A DNA stretch of 64,000 nucleotides from Vanessa cardui (GCF_905220365.1 NC_061147.1:4712001-4776000), one strand, 5' to 3'; positions 23,702-34,481 are shown, counted from the first letter of the stretch. The notes: a model not told the origin generated them from the sequence alone. Program-made: numbers and translations.

Positions 23702-24203
23702 GAGTCGAGATGGCCCAGTGGTTAGAACGCGTGCATCTTAACCGATGATTGCGGGTTCAAATCCAGGCAAGCACCGCTGATTCCTGTGCTTAATATGTCT
23801 TTATAATTCATCTCGTGCTCAGCGGTGAAGGAAAACATCGTGAGGAAACCTGCATGTGACAAATTTCATAGAAATTTAAATAAAACTATTTATAACGGAT
23901 GAATCGCGTATATTAATTATTTTTAAACATCCCGACGTTTCGAGCACTTTGCAGTGTTCGTGGTCACGGGCAGACATCTGCCCGTGACCACGAACTGCAT
24001 TCATCCGTTATAAATAGTTTTATTTAAATGTGTAATCATCGCGAAAATTTAAGACAACATTTCATAGAAATTCTGCCACATGTGTATTCCACCAACCCGC
24101 ATTGGAACAGCGTGGTGGAATATGTTCCAAATCTTCTCCTCAAAGGGAGAGGAGGCCTTGAGCCCAGCAGTGGGAATTTACAGGCTGCTGTTGTTGTTGT
24201 TGC
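23702..24203 (+). mobile_element. Metulj-type SINE split by a later insertion
   Basis: SINE head from 23,702 to about 23,876, then an inserted 182-bp element, then the rest of the SINE from about 24,059 to the GTTGTTGTT tail near 24,203. SINE sequence ATTTCATAGAAATT is present on both sides of the insert. Confidence 0.9.
23877..24058 (+). mobile_element. Palindromic Penelope-like element nested in SINE
   Basis: 182 bp flanked by a 14-bp target duplication ATTTCATAGAAATT (23,863-23,876 and 24,059-24,072). Its left part is a reverse-oriented copy and its right part a forward copy of the same sequence: arms AACTATTTATAACGGATGAA and TTCATCCGTTATAAATAGTT, with a central palindrome around CGTGGTCACGGGCAGA. 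The head-to-head structure is like the inverted terminal arrangement of Penelope-like elements; class inferred. Confidence 0.7.
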
Positions 24204-24213
24204 ATAAGGTATA

Positions 24214-24520
24214 GTAAGACACTAATTAGATGTAGCATCATGATTACTGCCGATTTACACAACCAATAGAAACAGCTCCCTATCGCGCCATTCGACGCTA
24301 TTCGTCGCTATAGATTCACGCGTCAGAGAAAGCAAGTGCATGTAAATCGACGCGTCAAATTGACGAATATATTAGGTCATATGATATTACAAGTTATTAC
24401 GTTTGTGCAAAGATCATATTCGCGTGAGAAATAAATATTGATGATTTGGGATAGCGTAGTTAATTCGGATGTGATCGGTTTTACGAATTTTGCCGATGCG
24501 ACATCTTAGTTGTGTCGTAC
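24214..24520 (+). mobile_element. MITE-like element, copy 1
   Basis: About 307 bp with imperfect terminal inverted repeats: left GACACTAATTAGATGTAGCATC, right the reverse complement of GTACGACACAACTAAGATGT. Interior shares CCCTATCGCGCCATTCGACG and GTCATATGATATTACAA with an inverted copy at 36,948-37,273. No coding capacity. Confidence 0.75.
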
Positions 24521-24584
24521 TATACATTATTCAATACTGCAGGATACACAATGCAAATAATTATAGCACCCACTCAGCAGATAT

Positions 24585-24725
24585 TTTACGACAAACAACA
24601 GTACTTAGTAGTGTTGTGTTCCGGTTTGAAGGGTGAGTGAGCCAATGTAACTACAGGCACAAGGGACATAACATCTCAGTTCCTAAGGTTAATGGCGCAT
24701 TGGCGATGTAAGGAATAGTCAACTC
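24585..24725 (-). repeat. Partial copy of second interspersed family
   Basis: The minus strand reads through CCTTACATCGCCAATGCGCC, CTTGTGCCTGTAGTTACATT and ACCGGAACACAACACTACTA, as in the fuller copies. Confidence 0.65.
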
Positions 24726-24829
24726 TCAAATCATTCATCAATAATTCTTAAATCTTAGTACAGGAGTAAGATATAATCATAATATTATAACTAGTTACAA
24801 CACCATATCAGAAAAACAACGACACTAAC

Positions 24830-24900
24830 TTGAGTCCTTGTCCCATATCCCGTAAAACCTCACGAGGTTGCCTGTGTGTTTGTCCACTTGTTCCGTGTTG
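24830..24900 (-). CDS. Dmtn/TMCC: TMCC small exon after the core
   Basis: 71 bp, phase 0 in (TTTCAG|CAACAC) and phase 2 out (CTCAA|GTTAGT). Encodes 23 codons ending REVLRDMGQGL, with Lys completed across the junction. Vertebrate TMCC proteins have a comparable short segment between the core coiled coil and the FGSADNI block. Confidence 0.88.
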
Positions 24901-25269
24901 CTGAAATGAAGTAAAGAGAATTTTTTAATCCTAAATCACACATATCCAGATTTCAGTACACTATTGTTAAGGTGTGGTCAAGCGGTGAGTCACGTGCCAT
25001 CAGGACACACTCGCTGGCGTGCCAAGCGTGGTCTCTGCCAAGCGAGCCACAGGCCGGCCCACTACTTCGTACCAACTAGCTCACATTTACTGTGTGTTTC
25101 ACAAGCGTGGACACAAGCTGCACTCATGGCCGCCTTAAGGTTTGATCTGTGCCGTAATACCGACGAAACGTACCGACTTCGCCGAACCGATCTTCCGGGG
25201 CAGGCATCGTGGCTCCAGGTCGCGACAGTCAAAGTTCGCACGGCTCATAACATAGTCTTTATGCCATAC

Positions 25270-25430
25270 CTCCCAGTTCTTGATCCTCTTGTTATAGCCG
25301 TCGAGCTTTTTCTGCAGCTGGACGATGCAAAGCGCGCTCTTCTGGTTCTTCTTCTCGAAAACCGCTTTGATGCGCTGCAGCTGCTGTTTGTCAGCGTTCG
25401 CTGCTAACTTCAGGTACTCGTTAACGTTGT
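25270..25430 (-). CDS. Dmtn/TMCC: TMCC exon, most conserved core
   Basis: 161 bp, phase 1 in (TTCCAG|ACAACG), phase 0 out (GGGAG|GTATGG). Encodes NVNEYLKLAANADKQQ, then KAVFEKKNQKSA and QLQKKLDGYNKRIKNWE, almost word for word the TMCC signature (NVAEYLKLANNADKQQ, VFEKKNQKSA, AQLQKKLE). This is the strongest family evidence in the window. The helix is predicted to form the first coiled coil used for oligomerisation. Confidence 0.97.
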
Positions 25431-25934
25431 CTGGAAATGATTGATGGGTTAATAATGTTAGAGACTCAATTCGACTCGATTTCATAGTTAGAATAATAGA
25501 TAATACCGAGAAGAACCGGCCATTCACTTAGCAATTATTAAATTTCATCAAAGAAATCCTTTTAAGAAAATTTGGCACGCAAACTCTACTTTTTTCATAT
25601 TATTTGTAATACTAACATGTTTCTTCAAATGTGTTAAGAGATAGTTTATCGCGAATACAGTACAATATAATGTTATGTTATAAAAATTTAAAATTTACGT
25701 ATTCTTTATGATTTGCTAATTGTTCCTCTATTGTGCACTACAAACAGTTCTTGATTAACATATTATTATTTATAATAAAACACTATTTTACTTTACGACT
25801 TCAATTTAGCTTCAAAATGTCATTGTGTCGAAAATCTGGTGAATATCAGAGATTAATCAAGCTTTCGGCCAATGATATCGCGTCAAATCAATATCAATGT
25901 TATTTAATTGGCTTTTAGCTTGTATCTTGGTTTG

Positions 25935-26016
25935 GTAGACCAGGCCAGACCAGACCAGACCAGACCAGACCAGACCAGACCAGACCAGACCAGACCAGGC
26001 CAGACTAGACTAGACT
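25935..26016. repeat. CCAGA pentanucleotide microsatellite
   Basis: About 14 CCAGA/CAGAC units with a few CCAGG and TAGAC variants at the edges. It lies about 50 bp past the donor of the 26,067-26,189 exon. Confidence 0.95.
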
Positions 26017-26066
26017 AAAGATAATTAAGTTTCAAGTTAAACCAATGATTATATTCAGCATCTCAC

Positions 26067-26189
26067 CATCTCTAATGGTCTGTTCGAGACGTATGAGGTC
26101 CTTGGTCCGTTCGATCTTACTGTTGAGGTGAGCGATCGCGGCTTGCGCCTTCGCTGACGTCACGTTCGCGCTGCCGTCCATTTCGTCGC
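26067..26189 (-). CDS. Dmtn/TMCC: TMCC exon, start of conserved coiled-coil core
   Basis: 123 bp, phase 1 in and out (CAG|GCGACG to GATG|GTGAGA). Encodes 40 whole codons whose second half (AAIAHLNSKIERTKDLIRLE and QTIRD) matches the TMCC pattern in which a helix with KIE.TK.LI..EQ.ARD leads into NV.EYLKLA. Splicing to the next exon makes the family-typical Asp-Asp-Asn-Val junction. A CCAGA microsatellite begins about 50 bp past the donor. Confidence 0.92.
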
Positions 26190-26802
26190 CTGAAATAAAT
26201 GTTTTTTTCTTTGTTTTATTAACAACACGAATGCATCACTACTACTGACAATCTCTATTTGTATTAACGCGTCATGCTTGCAATTCTAGTATATTGACAT
26301 AGTAATACATAACTGTCAAATACAAAACTACAATTCGTTACAATACATTTGCAACTAACATTAAAGTTTCTCAGAGAGTATTTACTTTAAGAGCCCTGAC
26401 AGATTATATAAAATGTAGGTACTTGTACTGACTGTATATAACTACTTAATTCAATGTATTTAAATCAAAAATACTTTATCAATAATGAACATTTAAAATA
26501 TGAAAAAATGTAATTAATTTACAGGAAAAATCGTTCGTTTACACTTTAATTAATTATATTAATGAGGTACGTGTACTTGATTGAATATATTTACATGTTC
26601 AAATATTACTTTAAACAAATATATAGTTTTGTGTATTTATTCTAGTTTTATGGAAATTTCTAGAATTTATTTATTTCTAATTATGTTATAGAAATTTTGT
26701 GTACCTTGATTGATATAATCTCCATCTTGACCTGAGGACAGAAAAATAATATCTTTGTCAAAATTTACTCATTGACAAGTTTTATTAAGTAAAAAGTAAC
26801 TG
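26190..26802. other. AT-rich TMCC intron
   Basis: No feature recognised apart from AT-rich simple sequence. Confidence 0.6.
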
Positions 26803-27075
26803 GCTGTTAAAGTCCCACTGATGGGCTAACGCCTCCCAACTTATTGAGTAGGGTTGGAGCTTATTCCATCACCATAATCCAATGCCGTTTGGTGGACATA
26901 CATGTTGGGAAATATCGTTGAGATTAGACACATGTAGGTTTCCTTACGATGTTTTCATTCACAAAAAAGTAGGTAATTATAAATTAAAATTAAACACACG
27001 AATAATCAGAAGTGCTTGTCTGGGTTCGAACCCTCTGTCATCGGGCGAGAGGGACACATTCTAAACCAGGCAGGT
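26803..27075 (-). mobile_element. Old diverged Metulj-like SINE
   Basis: The minus strand retains a degraded GGGTTCGAACCCAGACAAGC B-box region and the body order (AATCGTAAGGAAACCTACAT, GGTGATGGAATAAGCT, CATCAGTGGGACTTTA), with many changes. Confidence 0.6.
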
Positions 27076-27187
27076 TCTCTTACAGGGTGTAAGAGAGCCC
27101 TATCATCAAGTAAAACCTCATACTTGGACTCAGGTCCTCAATTGCCGGGCGATTTTTTTTTAATGACCAATTATATACGTTTTATAT

Positions 27188-27486
27188 CTGAACCCTAGTG
27201 GTTAGAACGCGTGCATCTTAACCGATGATTGCGGGTTCAAACCCAGGCAAGCACCACTATATACATATATGTGCTTAATTTGAGTTAATAATTCATCTCA
27301 TGCTCGGCGGTGAGTGAAGGAACATCATCGTGAGGGAACCTGCATGTGTCTAATTTCATCGAAATTCTGCCATATGTGCATTCCACCAATCCGCATTGGA
27401 ACAGCGTGTTGGAATATGTTCCGAACCCTGTCCTTAATGGAAGAGGAGGCCTTATCTTACCAGTGGGAAATGTACAGGCAGATATC
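27188..27486 (+). mobile_element. Metulj-type SINE
   Basis: Starts at CCCTAGTGGTTAGAACGCG with B box GGGTTCAAACCCAGGC, carries the family variant TAATTTCATCGAAATTCTG, and ends CAGTGGGAAATGTACAGGC. Confidence 0.85.
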
Positions 27487-27630
27487 TGCAAGCAATTTCA
27501 AATAAAAAAAAAAAGACAATCTACGAATCGTCTTATCCGAAACGCGGATCATAAAATCAATAGTCATAAAACTAGACTACCATAACTTTAACTGCGAACG
27601 TTAGAGGTTATCGACAGTCGCGTTGCTCAC

Positions 27631-27764
27631 CTCTATAGGCCGGCGAGCCGTATTCATCGGCTGACGACAACGCATACGAGACGTTCGGACTGCATACCGC
27701 ATACGCGTAATCGCCGGGCGCGAGAATATTCGACATGTTCTTCTTTTGCGGCGAATCTTCTAAG
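27631..27764 (-). CDS. Dmtn/TMCC: TMCC exon, Tyr-containing linker before the core
   Basis: 134 bp, phase 2 in, phase 1 out. The acceptor is a clear TTTCCAG and the donor AGAG|GTGAGC. Encodes 44 residues with a basic start (SPQKKNMSN) and a Tyr/Ser-rich end (GDYAYAVCSPNVSYALSS, then YGSPAYR). Third positions are GC-rich relative to the flanks. It directly precedes the conserved core exon. Confidence 0.75.
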
Positions 27765-28600
27765 CTGGAAATAAATTTAAATCGTCAAATAGGACCATCC
27801 ATTTGTTACGTTAGACTATTTTCGGCAGTTTTTAACCCCCTACCCCCTACCGCCCCGGTATAATATTTATTACGTAAGAATCTAAAGGAAAAAATGAATA
27901 CAAGTTTGGTTTATTATTCTTTTACAAAAATATTTTTTTGTTAATGTTGATTTGTTATACGTTCTAAAGGTAAGCATCCGAGTAAACCTTGGCAACCACA
28001 CGGTTTCCCACGCTTCTTCAAATAATTTCAAATTTGCGAGTTTATTTTTTTTATCTTACGTAAGAACTGTTGAAACTCCTTCTTACCCCCTAAGAAAACC
28101 TAAGACATTGTCAAACACCCCCCCCCCATGTCTTATGTCATGAATTTATGGCCCCCTAACGCTATGGTATACGGACCACTTAACGATATAATAATTGCAA
28201 AATCTTTATACTTTATACTTAATTGGCAAAATAAATAATGATTACGCGTTGTATTGTTGATGTTCATTTATTGATTGGTGTATTATATCGTTCTTATAGT
28301 CCACTATACCAAATATATGCAGAATTTATTTATTTGAGACATCACATTAGAAACCGATTTAATAATTAAGCGCGATTCTTAATATACTTTAAATATCAAT
28401 GACAATTTGTAAGCACACTCGGTCTGAGTGTTTACATGAATAAAATTAATGATCGATTTATTTTAATTAGCTAAAAAACGGTTGTAACATTAATTTCCTA
28501 CGCCACACAACATTACAAAACAAATATAGTTTCATCACATTTATGTTATATATTATTATAAGAATAATAAATACTATTGTTGTTAATTTTCCTCATATAT
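27765..28600. other. TMCC intron with C-rich tracts
   Basis: AT-rich with short C-rich tracts (27,835-27,856 and 28,116-28,129). No gene is seen. Confidence 0.5.
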
Positions 28601-28603
28601 AAT

Positions 28604-29170
28604 ACTAGCGACCCACCTCGGCCTCGCTCGGGTGCAATGCTGCCACTAAATATACTACATTATGTTTATGTAAATGTTCATACAGCCTTCGCAATTTTTT
28701 AGCTTTAAGACAATACAAACCGCTATGTCTGCGTTTTAAATTAGTAATATCTTCGAAAATATTCATTTCAATTGCGTGTTGTACATGGTCATATTAATCT
28801 ATAAGTATTATATGCACAATATATTTAAGGCAATTTAATTGGAAAATCATTAATGTATTGCTTAAAATCGCAGATTTTTAAAGTGTTCAATACTGTAGTA
28901 CATTATTTTCATTTATCTCTTAGGTTTAACTAGCATTTGCAATGTAAGCTCAAGACATGTGTTTTATTTACGACATCACATTGGAAACCTCTAAATTTAT
29001 CAGTATATCACTATTATATTAAGCATGTATTACACATAATATAAACCTCTCTTGAAATGCTTTATCTGTTAAAAGAAAAACAGCATCAAAATCCGTTTTT
29101 TTTTCAAGATCTCAGCATACAAAGGGACAGACATCGAAAAGCGACTTTCTTTTCTACTATGTAGAGATGA
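28604..29170 (+). repeat. Interspersed repeat beginning ACTAGCGACCCACCTCGG
   Basis: Shares GGGTGCAATGCTG.TACT, GCATTTGCAATGTAAGC, CATCACATT.GAAACCTCTA and a GCGACTTT end with copies at 37,490-37,985 and, more diverged, 40,530-40,805. Non-coding. Class uncertain (Helitron or LINE remnant). Confidence 0.6.
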
Positions 29171-29247
29171 CAATACAAAGGTGACAATACAGGCTTAAAA
29201 TTGCTTAGAACATTAATCTGCTGCTGTTTAAATAATAATTCACTTAC

Positions 29248-29354
29248 TCTCTAGAACTATTCGCCGTGGTGTTACTGGACAGCGGACTGCTACCGAGGTC
29301 TCTGGAATGGGACTTGACATGGTGCGCCCTGCTCTCCCCGTGACGCGATGACTC
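29248..29354 (-). CDS. Dmtn/TMCC: TMCC exon, Ser/His-rich linker
   Basis: 107 bp, phase 0 in and phase 2 out (AGA GA|GTAAGTG). It encodes 35 residues rich in Ser, His and Arg (SRHGESRAHHVKSHSRD, then SSPLSSNTTANSS). No domain is expected here in the family; the exon is called from open frame, good donor, acceptor TTCAAG at 29,355, and phase agreement on both sides. Likely a disordered cytosolic segment with possible phosphorylation sites. Confidence 0.65.
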
Positions 29355-30211
29355 CTTGAATCAACACCATTGTAAATTATTGTATCACGTACTGTTAATA
29401 ACAAACAAGATAAATAAATTCAAGATTAAATATAAGTATACGATAAAGGTATTAATATTCGTTGATTCATATTCATATTGGATACATATATCTATGTAAT
29501 TATGTATGTGTTTAATTTAATAATGATATCGTAACAACTGAACCTGCGGCTTTATCTGAGCGGTATTGTTCTGTTGACAAATTAAAAAATATATATGTTT
29601 AAAAACGCTTATGTCCGTTAGGTTATTATAAAATTAGTGAGTTTATGGAGTCTTTTCTCAATAAAACCTTTGAATCCTATTCACTTTTCGATATTTAATA
29701 TTTACAAACAATCAGAAATTAATAAAAAATCTGCATCGTTTTTTTTTTCAGTTCTTTTTAGGACAGGGTATTTGATTTTCCGGGTAGAGATGTTTAATCT
29801 GTTAATCAATAAGTACTTAAGTGTTTCTATAACCTGTATGGAATAAAGGTATTTGATTTGAATTTTTAATGAATTCAGGACTTCACTTTACTAACAGCAC
29901 AAAAAGCGCCACCACAAATTTACCCCTCGATGAGTAAAATAAAACCCCTTGTCCTGTCTCCCTGGGACTCAAACTATATCCATTCCAAATCTAATCTAAA
30001 TCGTTTTAGCGATTTAAGCTTGAAATTGTAACAGACAGTGTTACTATCGCATTTATAGTATTAGTTTAGATATAATTAAATCTACTGAATATCATAATCT
30101 ACATTATGAATCATTGATAACTTTACGTATCATTCAATCTTATAATTGACCATTAATTGAACAAATTACTAATTGATTAAAATCACACACAAACAATCCA
30201 ACTTGAATCTA

Positions 30212-30705
30212 TACTAATATTATATATGTGAAAGTAATCTCTTCTTCTGTCTGTCCGTCCGTCGCTCTTTAGCTGCCAAAGCAATTTTTTTTATGGTATA
30301 GGTTGGCGGACGAGCATATGGGCCACCTGATGGTAAGTGATCACCATCACCCATAGAGAATGACGCTGTAAGAAATATTAACTATTCCTTACATCGTCAA
30401 TATGCCAACGATCTTGGGAATTAAGATGTTATATCCCTTGTGCCTGTAGTTACACTGGCTTGATCAACCTTCAAACCGGAACACAACAATACTGAGTACT
30501 GTTAATTGGCGGTAGAATAACTGATGAGTGGGTGGTACCTACCCAGAAGGGCTTGCACAAAGCCCTACTACCAAGAAATTTGACGAAAATTGCTATGAAG
30601 CAAACTTGAAATCCAAGAAAGGACATATATAAAAGGCTAATATTTTTGCCTGATACACAACAAACACCCTAAAACGCGAGCGAAGACGCGGGCGACTACT
30701 AGTAT
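30212..30705 (+). repeat. Old repeat split by another repeat
   Basis: The outer repeat (TGTGAAAGTAATCTCTTCTT, GTCTGTCCGTCCGTCGCTC, then TATGAAGCAAACTTGAAATC and GCGGGCGACTACTAGTA) is interrupted at about 30,289-30,575 by the second interspersed family. Other outer copies are at 42,836-43,019, 52,075-52,185 and 56,925-57,078. Confidence 0.6.
30289..30575 (+). mobile_element. Second interspersed family, fullest copy
   Basis: TATGGTATAGGTTGGCGG, GATGGTAAGTGATCACCATC, CTTGTGCCTGTAGTTACACT, GAACACAACAATACTGAGTA and GGGTGGTACCTACCCAGA to AGCCCTACTACCAAG. About 290 bp, common in Lepidoptera and probably SINE-like; class inferred. Confidence 0.7.
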
Positions 30706-30727
30706 ATATGATAACTAAGATATATCT

Positions 30728-30885
30728 AATGTTGAAAAAGATTAACTACTGATTTTCTTGCCGGTTCTTCTCGGTAGAATCTACTTTCCGAAACGGTGAT
30801 AGCTTCACTTAATTGTTAATTGACGATTCAAAAGGGCTTGTAAAAGCCGACTTGAATAAAGTTTATTTTGATTTTGCCTCATACC
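30728..30885 (-). repeat. CCGGTTCGG-type interspersed repeat
   Basis: The minus strand has AAATAAACTTTATTCAAGTC, CGTCAATTAACAATTAAGTG and GAGAAGAACCGGCAAG, as in the copy at 51,716-51,984. Confidence 0.75.
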
Positions 30886-31269
30886 AGTTCACGATGAGTG
30901 AGTTAAGAATAACTAACGAATTCTTGGACCTTTGCTGGACTTTGCGTTTAGTTTATTATAAAAACATTTACAAACAGACATTACTAAATAATATAAAACA
31001 ATTTGTATGTTTATGTAAATTGAACGGAATTTACTACATTATTGTAAATTGACGGCCTCGAGTATATATTATTGATATTGACTGCGTTTCCGGTAAGTAT
31101 TGTGTGTTTGTTTTCCTATTTAAACAAAGAACAATGGAAGTTTTTTTATATTTACTTCTTTATTATTATTGTCAAATTCTTAATGAATTCAGCAAGTGGC
31201 TGAATTTCGACTATTACCTATATAATACTTACCATGGAAACCTTTTCTATTCTAATATGTAAATTTATA

Positions 31270-31481
31270 AAGTAAAGTAACAGCCTGTAAATTTCCCTGC
31301 TGGGATAAGGCCTCCTCTTCCATTAAGGAGAGGCTTTGGAACATATTCCACCACGCTGTTCCAATGCGGGTTGGTGGAATGCACATGTGGCAGAATTTCG
31401 AAGAAATTAGACACATGCAGGTTTCCTCACGAAGTTTTCCTTCACCGCCGAGTACGAGATGAATTATAAACACAAATTAAG

Positions 31482-31532
<51 letters not shown>

Positions 31533-31563
31533 GTCCTTGCCTGGATTTGAACTCGCAATCATC
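31270..31563 (-). mobile_element. Metulj-type SINE with AT expansion
   Basis: The minus strand has a degraded head (GAGTTCAAATCCAGGCAAGG) and the usual body to CAGCAGGGAAATTTACAGGC. The AT stretch after the head has grown to an (AT)n run at about 31,486-31,530. Confidence 0.85.
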
Positions 31564-32339
31564 AAAAATAAATATTAAAAAAAAACAAATTAAAAGAGAA
31601 AATCTGAACTATTTTGTATTTGCTTATTAATTAAATCAATACATAAGTAAAATGAAATAACATAACGTCATTAATTATATGATTTTAAATTAGTAGTGCC
31701 GTTTGAGATTAATTATTTATCACTCACGGCAGTTGTTCCTAACTGTTTCGTCGGTCTAGTGAATAGTACATAAGTAAAATCCGAAGTCCAAAGTTTCTCA
31801 GTCGTGAAACGTCGAAAACCGGCTTACAATGATATGCCATTTTGATCCATATGTGTTTAAAATGTTATTATAATGACAGTCAATATCGCGTACCATTTAC
31901 TGTCACTTATGATCTACCAATTCAACACTACAGTCATTCTTAACGCCGGGATGATAGTGATGAAACCAAAACAAAATGGGAGTAGGTAACTTAAGTTTTC
32001 TTCAAGTCTAGACCAGCGAGGCAGTTTACTTTAGACATAAACTAGTCTATAGGTTGAGTAGACGAATTGACCTAATTAGTTTAGATTAGACGTAACCCCC
32101 CCCCCCCTTCCTCCACAACCCGTACACAAACCTAAAACAGGCTTAAGCTTGGTTTATATTTAAAGCAATAGCCCCACGCGTTTTCGGCCGAGTTACATTT
32201 GGATTATACATGACTGCTTCAGTTCCTACGGCAGATTTCTTAGTCACGAATTTATTACTTAGGGTCCGAGCGTAAAATTTCGTCGCCATGATAAACTATA
32301 CAACTCATAAACTATAATCAAATCAAAACAAAAAAGGAC

Positions 32340-32615
32340 GTAACTTTTATATTTATACTTACGGCCTGTCCCGGCTTCGAACGGACTTAAGTGTATTTTA
32401 TTTTTATTTTTACCCTTTATTTATATATTTCTTTTTCTATTTCAACTTATTTACACAAAATCCTTAGCAAATGAAATACCTAAACCATCCTTATGAATCC
32501 CCCTGTCTAATAATGAAAACCTCATGAAAATCCGTTCAGTAGTTTTGGAGTTTATCGCGCACATACAGACAGATAGACGTGGCCAGCTGACTTTGTTTTA
32601 TAATATGCATTGATT
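32340..32615 (+). repeat. Interspersed repeat with GTAGTTTTGGAGTTTATCGC
   Basis: Shares CTTACGGCC, TATTTCAACTTATTTACA, GAAAATCCG.T.AGTAGTTTTGG and ACATACAGACAGA with 50,220-50,495. A LINE 3' end or Helitron remnant is possible. Confidence 0.55.
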
Positions 32616-32972
32616 GACGATGTAAAATTAAATAGAACATTTTTAAACGTAACCTTGAATAAACGGAAGTTTATTTCTATGATATATTATATATAATTAT
32701 TGCATAAAACGTTTCAAAACTACGTTCGCCTCGTCCTTGCTGCCTGATAACGTTATCAGTTACTAAACTGAGCAAATTATTAAGATGCATGTCAAATGTT
32801 AAAGACCTCATATGTTTCTTTGAATTATTAAACATTTTAACGTATGTGATTATAGTAAGGAATTATTAATAATATATACAATAACTTTAAATATATGTAT
32901 ATAAATAAGACTACTCATATTCTCTCTTAATATAGCATTATAGCTGAAGATAATTTGAATAAAATTAAAAAA

Positions 32973-33238
32973 GAGGCTGTAACTTCTCCAATGCTGAACT
33001 AAGACCTTTTACCCTTTTCAGAAAAAGGTTAGGTACTAATTCAACCACGCTACTCCAACGTGGATTTATGGTTAAACATTTGGCACATTTATGACAGATG
33101 CAGGTTTTCTCGTGATCTTCACTGAACACGAGTTGTATTATAAACCAAAATTAAGGAAATTCAATAATGCTTGTCGGGATTTGTACACACAACCTCCGGT
33201 GAATTTTCACGTGCTTTAACCACAGGGACATCTCGACA
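32973..33238 (-). mobile_element. Very old Metulj-like SINE
   Basis: Same order of blocks as the SINE body (ATCACGAGAAAACCTGCATC, ACGTTGGAGTAGCGTGGTTG, AGCATTGGAGAAGTTA) but heavily changed. Confidence 0.5.
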
Positions 33239-33431
33239 CTGTATTATAAATCATCACTTTGGTTTTAACTAATGGAAAACTGTATAAACGACTCTGAATT
33301 TTTTATATTTTCCAGACTTCTTGGTCACGACCGCGAATCTCAAGGACTATTTAACTGCATAGGACCTAACGGTGCACGAGTGTGCGCGCACAAATACACT
33401 TGCACTATTCTCTTTCAGAACTCTTATAATC

Positions 33432-33545
33432 CAATGAAATGGTAATCCGTCAAGATTCGAGAGTCATTAGACTTTATCTGTTCACCTTCAAATTCAATGA
33501 AATGGTAACCCGACAGGTTTCAAGAGACATCAGACGTTACTGGCT
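33432..33545. repeat. Diverged tandem duplication of about 58 bp
   Basis: CAATGAAATGGTAA.CCG, AAGA and CAT.AGAC.TTA recur in order about 58 bp apart. Confidence 0.6.
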
Positions 33546-33857
33546 TTGCAAGACACGGAAGTGTATAATACTCTTACTACCGGTTCTGATTGTGGATTCA
33601 AGCAAAAGCCGACAAGTAACTCATTAGTTACTTTATGATTCAAAATACTTACCGTTTACATAGAACACAATATATTATTACACATATATATAATACATAT
33701 ATATCGTGCACAAAGTTTTTTTTTAAAACTACCAGCACTAATCCCTTCAAGAATCATTCCCAGGAAGGATTTGTCAACAGGCAGCCGACAAAGACACAAT
33801 ACTCTGACTCCCAAGCAACTAGATGACTATACGAACGACAATATTTTATAAACTTAC

Positions 33858-34051
33858 ATGGTGCGCTGTGGACGGCGACTGTACCCTTGAGCGGATGACG
33901 TCATCCGTCACCACCGCAGGGTCGCGTAGATCAGCCGCGGAGGGCGACTGGCTCCTACTCGAACCCTTGCTGTGCCCGTGCCCCACATGCAGCGTGTCCA
34001 TCGCACCGTGCCACCGCGCCACCTTACCACCGAACGCCGCCACCGGATCAC
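33858..34051 (-). CDS. Dmtn/TMCC: TMCC exon, most upstream one recognised
   Basis: Open for 64 codons, ending in a phase-0 donor (CAT|GTAAGT). It encodes a Gly/His/Ser-rich, probably disordered stretch (AAFGGKVARWHGAMDTLHVG, then SRSQSPSAADLRDP). GC-rich third positions contrast with the AT-rich surroundings. An in-frame TAA lies just upstream, so the exon either starts at the weak acceptor at 34,051/34,052 or translation starts inside, for example at the ATG at 34,001-33,999. Belonging to this gene is inferred from strand, phase match with the next exon and composition; this part of TMCC proteins is poorly conserved. Confidence 0.65.
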
Positions 34052-34384
34052 CTTACATGGACTTGTTACGAGGCGATCTGTGCCTTATTATTTTTTCATA
34101 AGTATTTTATTAATTTCGTTGACCCCATTCCTTCGAGATTTATCTGTAAAGAAAAAAAATATATAATTAAATTTAAGTTTACAATTAGAAAAATGTTATA
34201 ACAATTACAGTTATGAGTTTTGTGTTTCTCATCAGAGGCCGCGATGTTACAGTGTGGTACCAATTATGAATACAATTCATTTATTATTATTTATAATAAA
34301 ATTAACATAAAATTGTAGTTATTAGTTTAAGGACCGGATTATATGCTTTCGTATATTTAGTCCTTTGACAGCGATCATTATATA
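34052..34384. other. Upstream of the first recognised TMCC exon
   Basis: AT-rich. No promoter or exon can be supported; probably intron of the same gene. Confidence 0.4.
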
Positions 34385-34481
34385 CAACAACAACAACAGC
34401 CTGTAAATTCCCACTGCTAGGCTAAAGGCCTCCTCTCCCTTTGAGGAGAAGGTTTGGAACATATTCCACCACGCTGTTCCA
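34385..34481 (-). mobile_element. Metulj SINE 3' fragment
   Basis: The minus strand reads GGAACAGCGTGGTGGAATAT to CAGTGGGAATTTACAGGC and a GTTGTTGTT tail; the head is missing (5' truncation). Confidence 0.85.

Larger units (their letters stand above)
67..34051 (-). other. Dmtn/TMCC: TMCC-family gene (Dementin-like), 3' part, 12-13 exons
   Basis: Span of one split gene read right to left. The joined exons give roughly 550 residues: Ser-rich N-terminal part, the TMCC core (EQTIRD-DNVNEYLKLA, then KAVFEKKNQKSA), a membrane-adjacent block ending in FGSADNIAQL, a coiled coil (ALQEERF, INDLTELHQNE) and two C-terminal hydrophobic segments. This order and these motifs are diagnostic of TMCC1/2/3 and the single insect orthologue. 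Known for the family: ER membrane proteins that oligomerise through the coiled coil; vertebrate TMCC1 acts at ER-endosome contacts, TMCC2 has been linked to APP and apoE. Every intron I could check has GT-AG ends and matching phase, except around the 19.7-kb exon. The N-terminal exons and start codon are not identified. Confidence 0.9.

Noticed and set aside
24964..25407. 147-codon plus-strand frame
   Set aside because: It is the antisense shadow of the TMCC core exon at 25,270-25,430 extended through a GC-richer intron.
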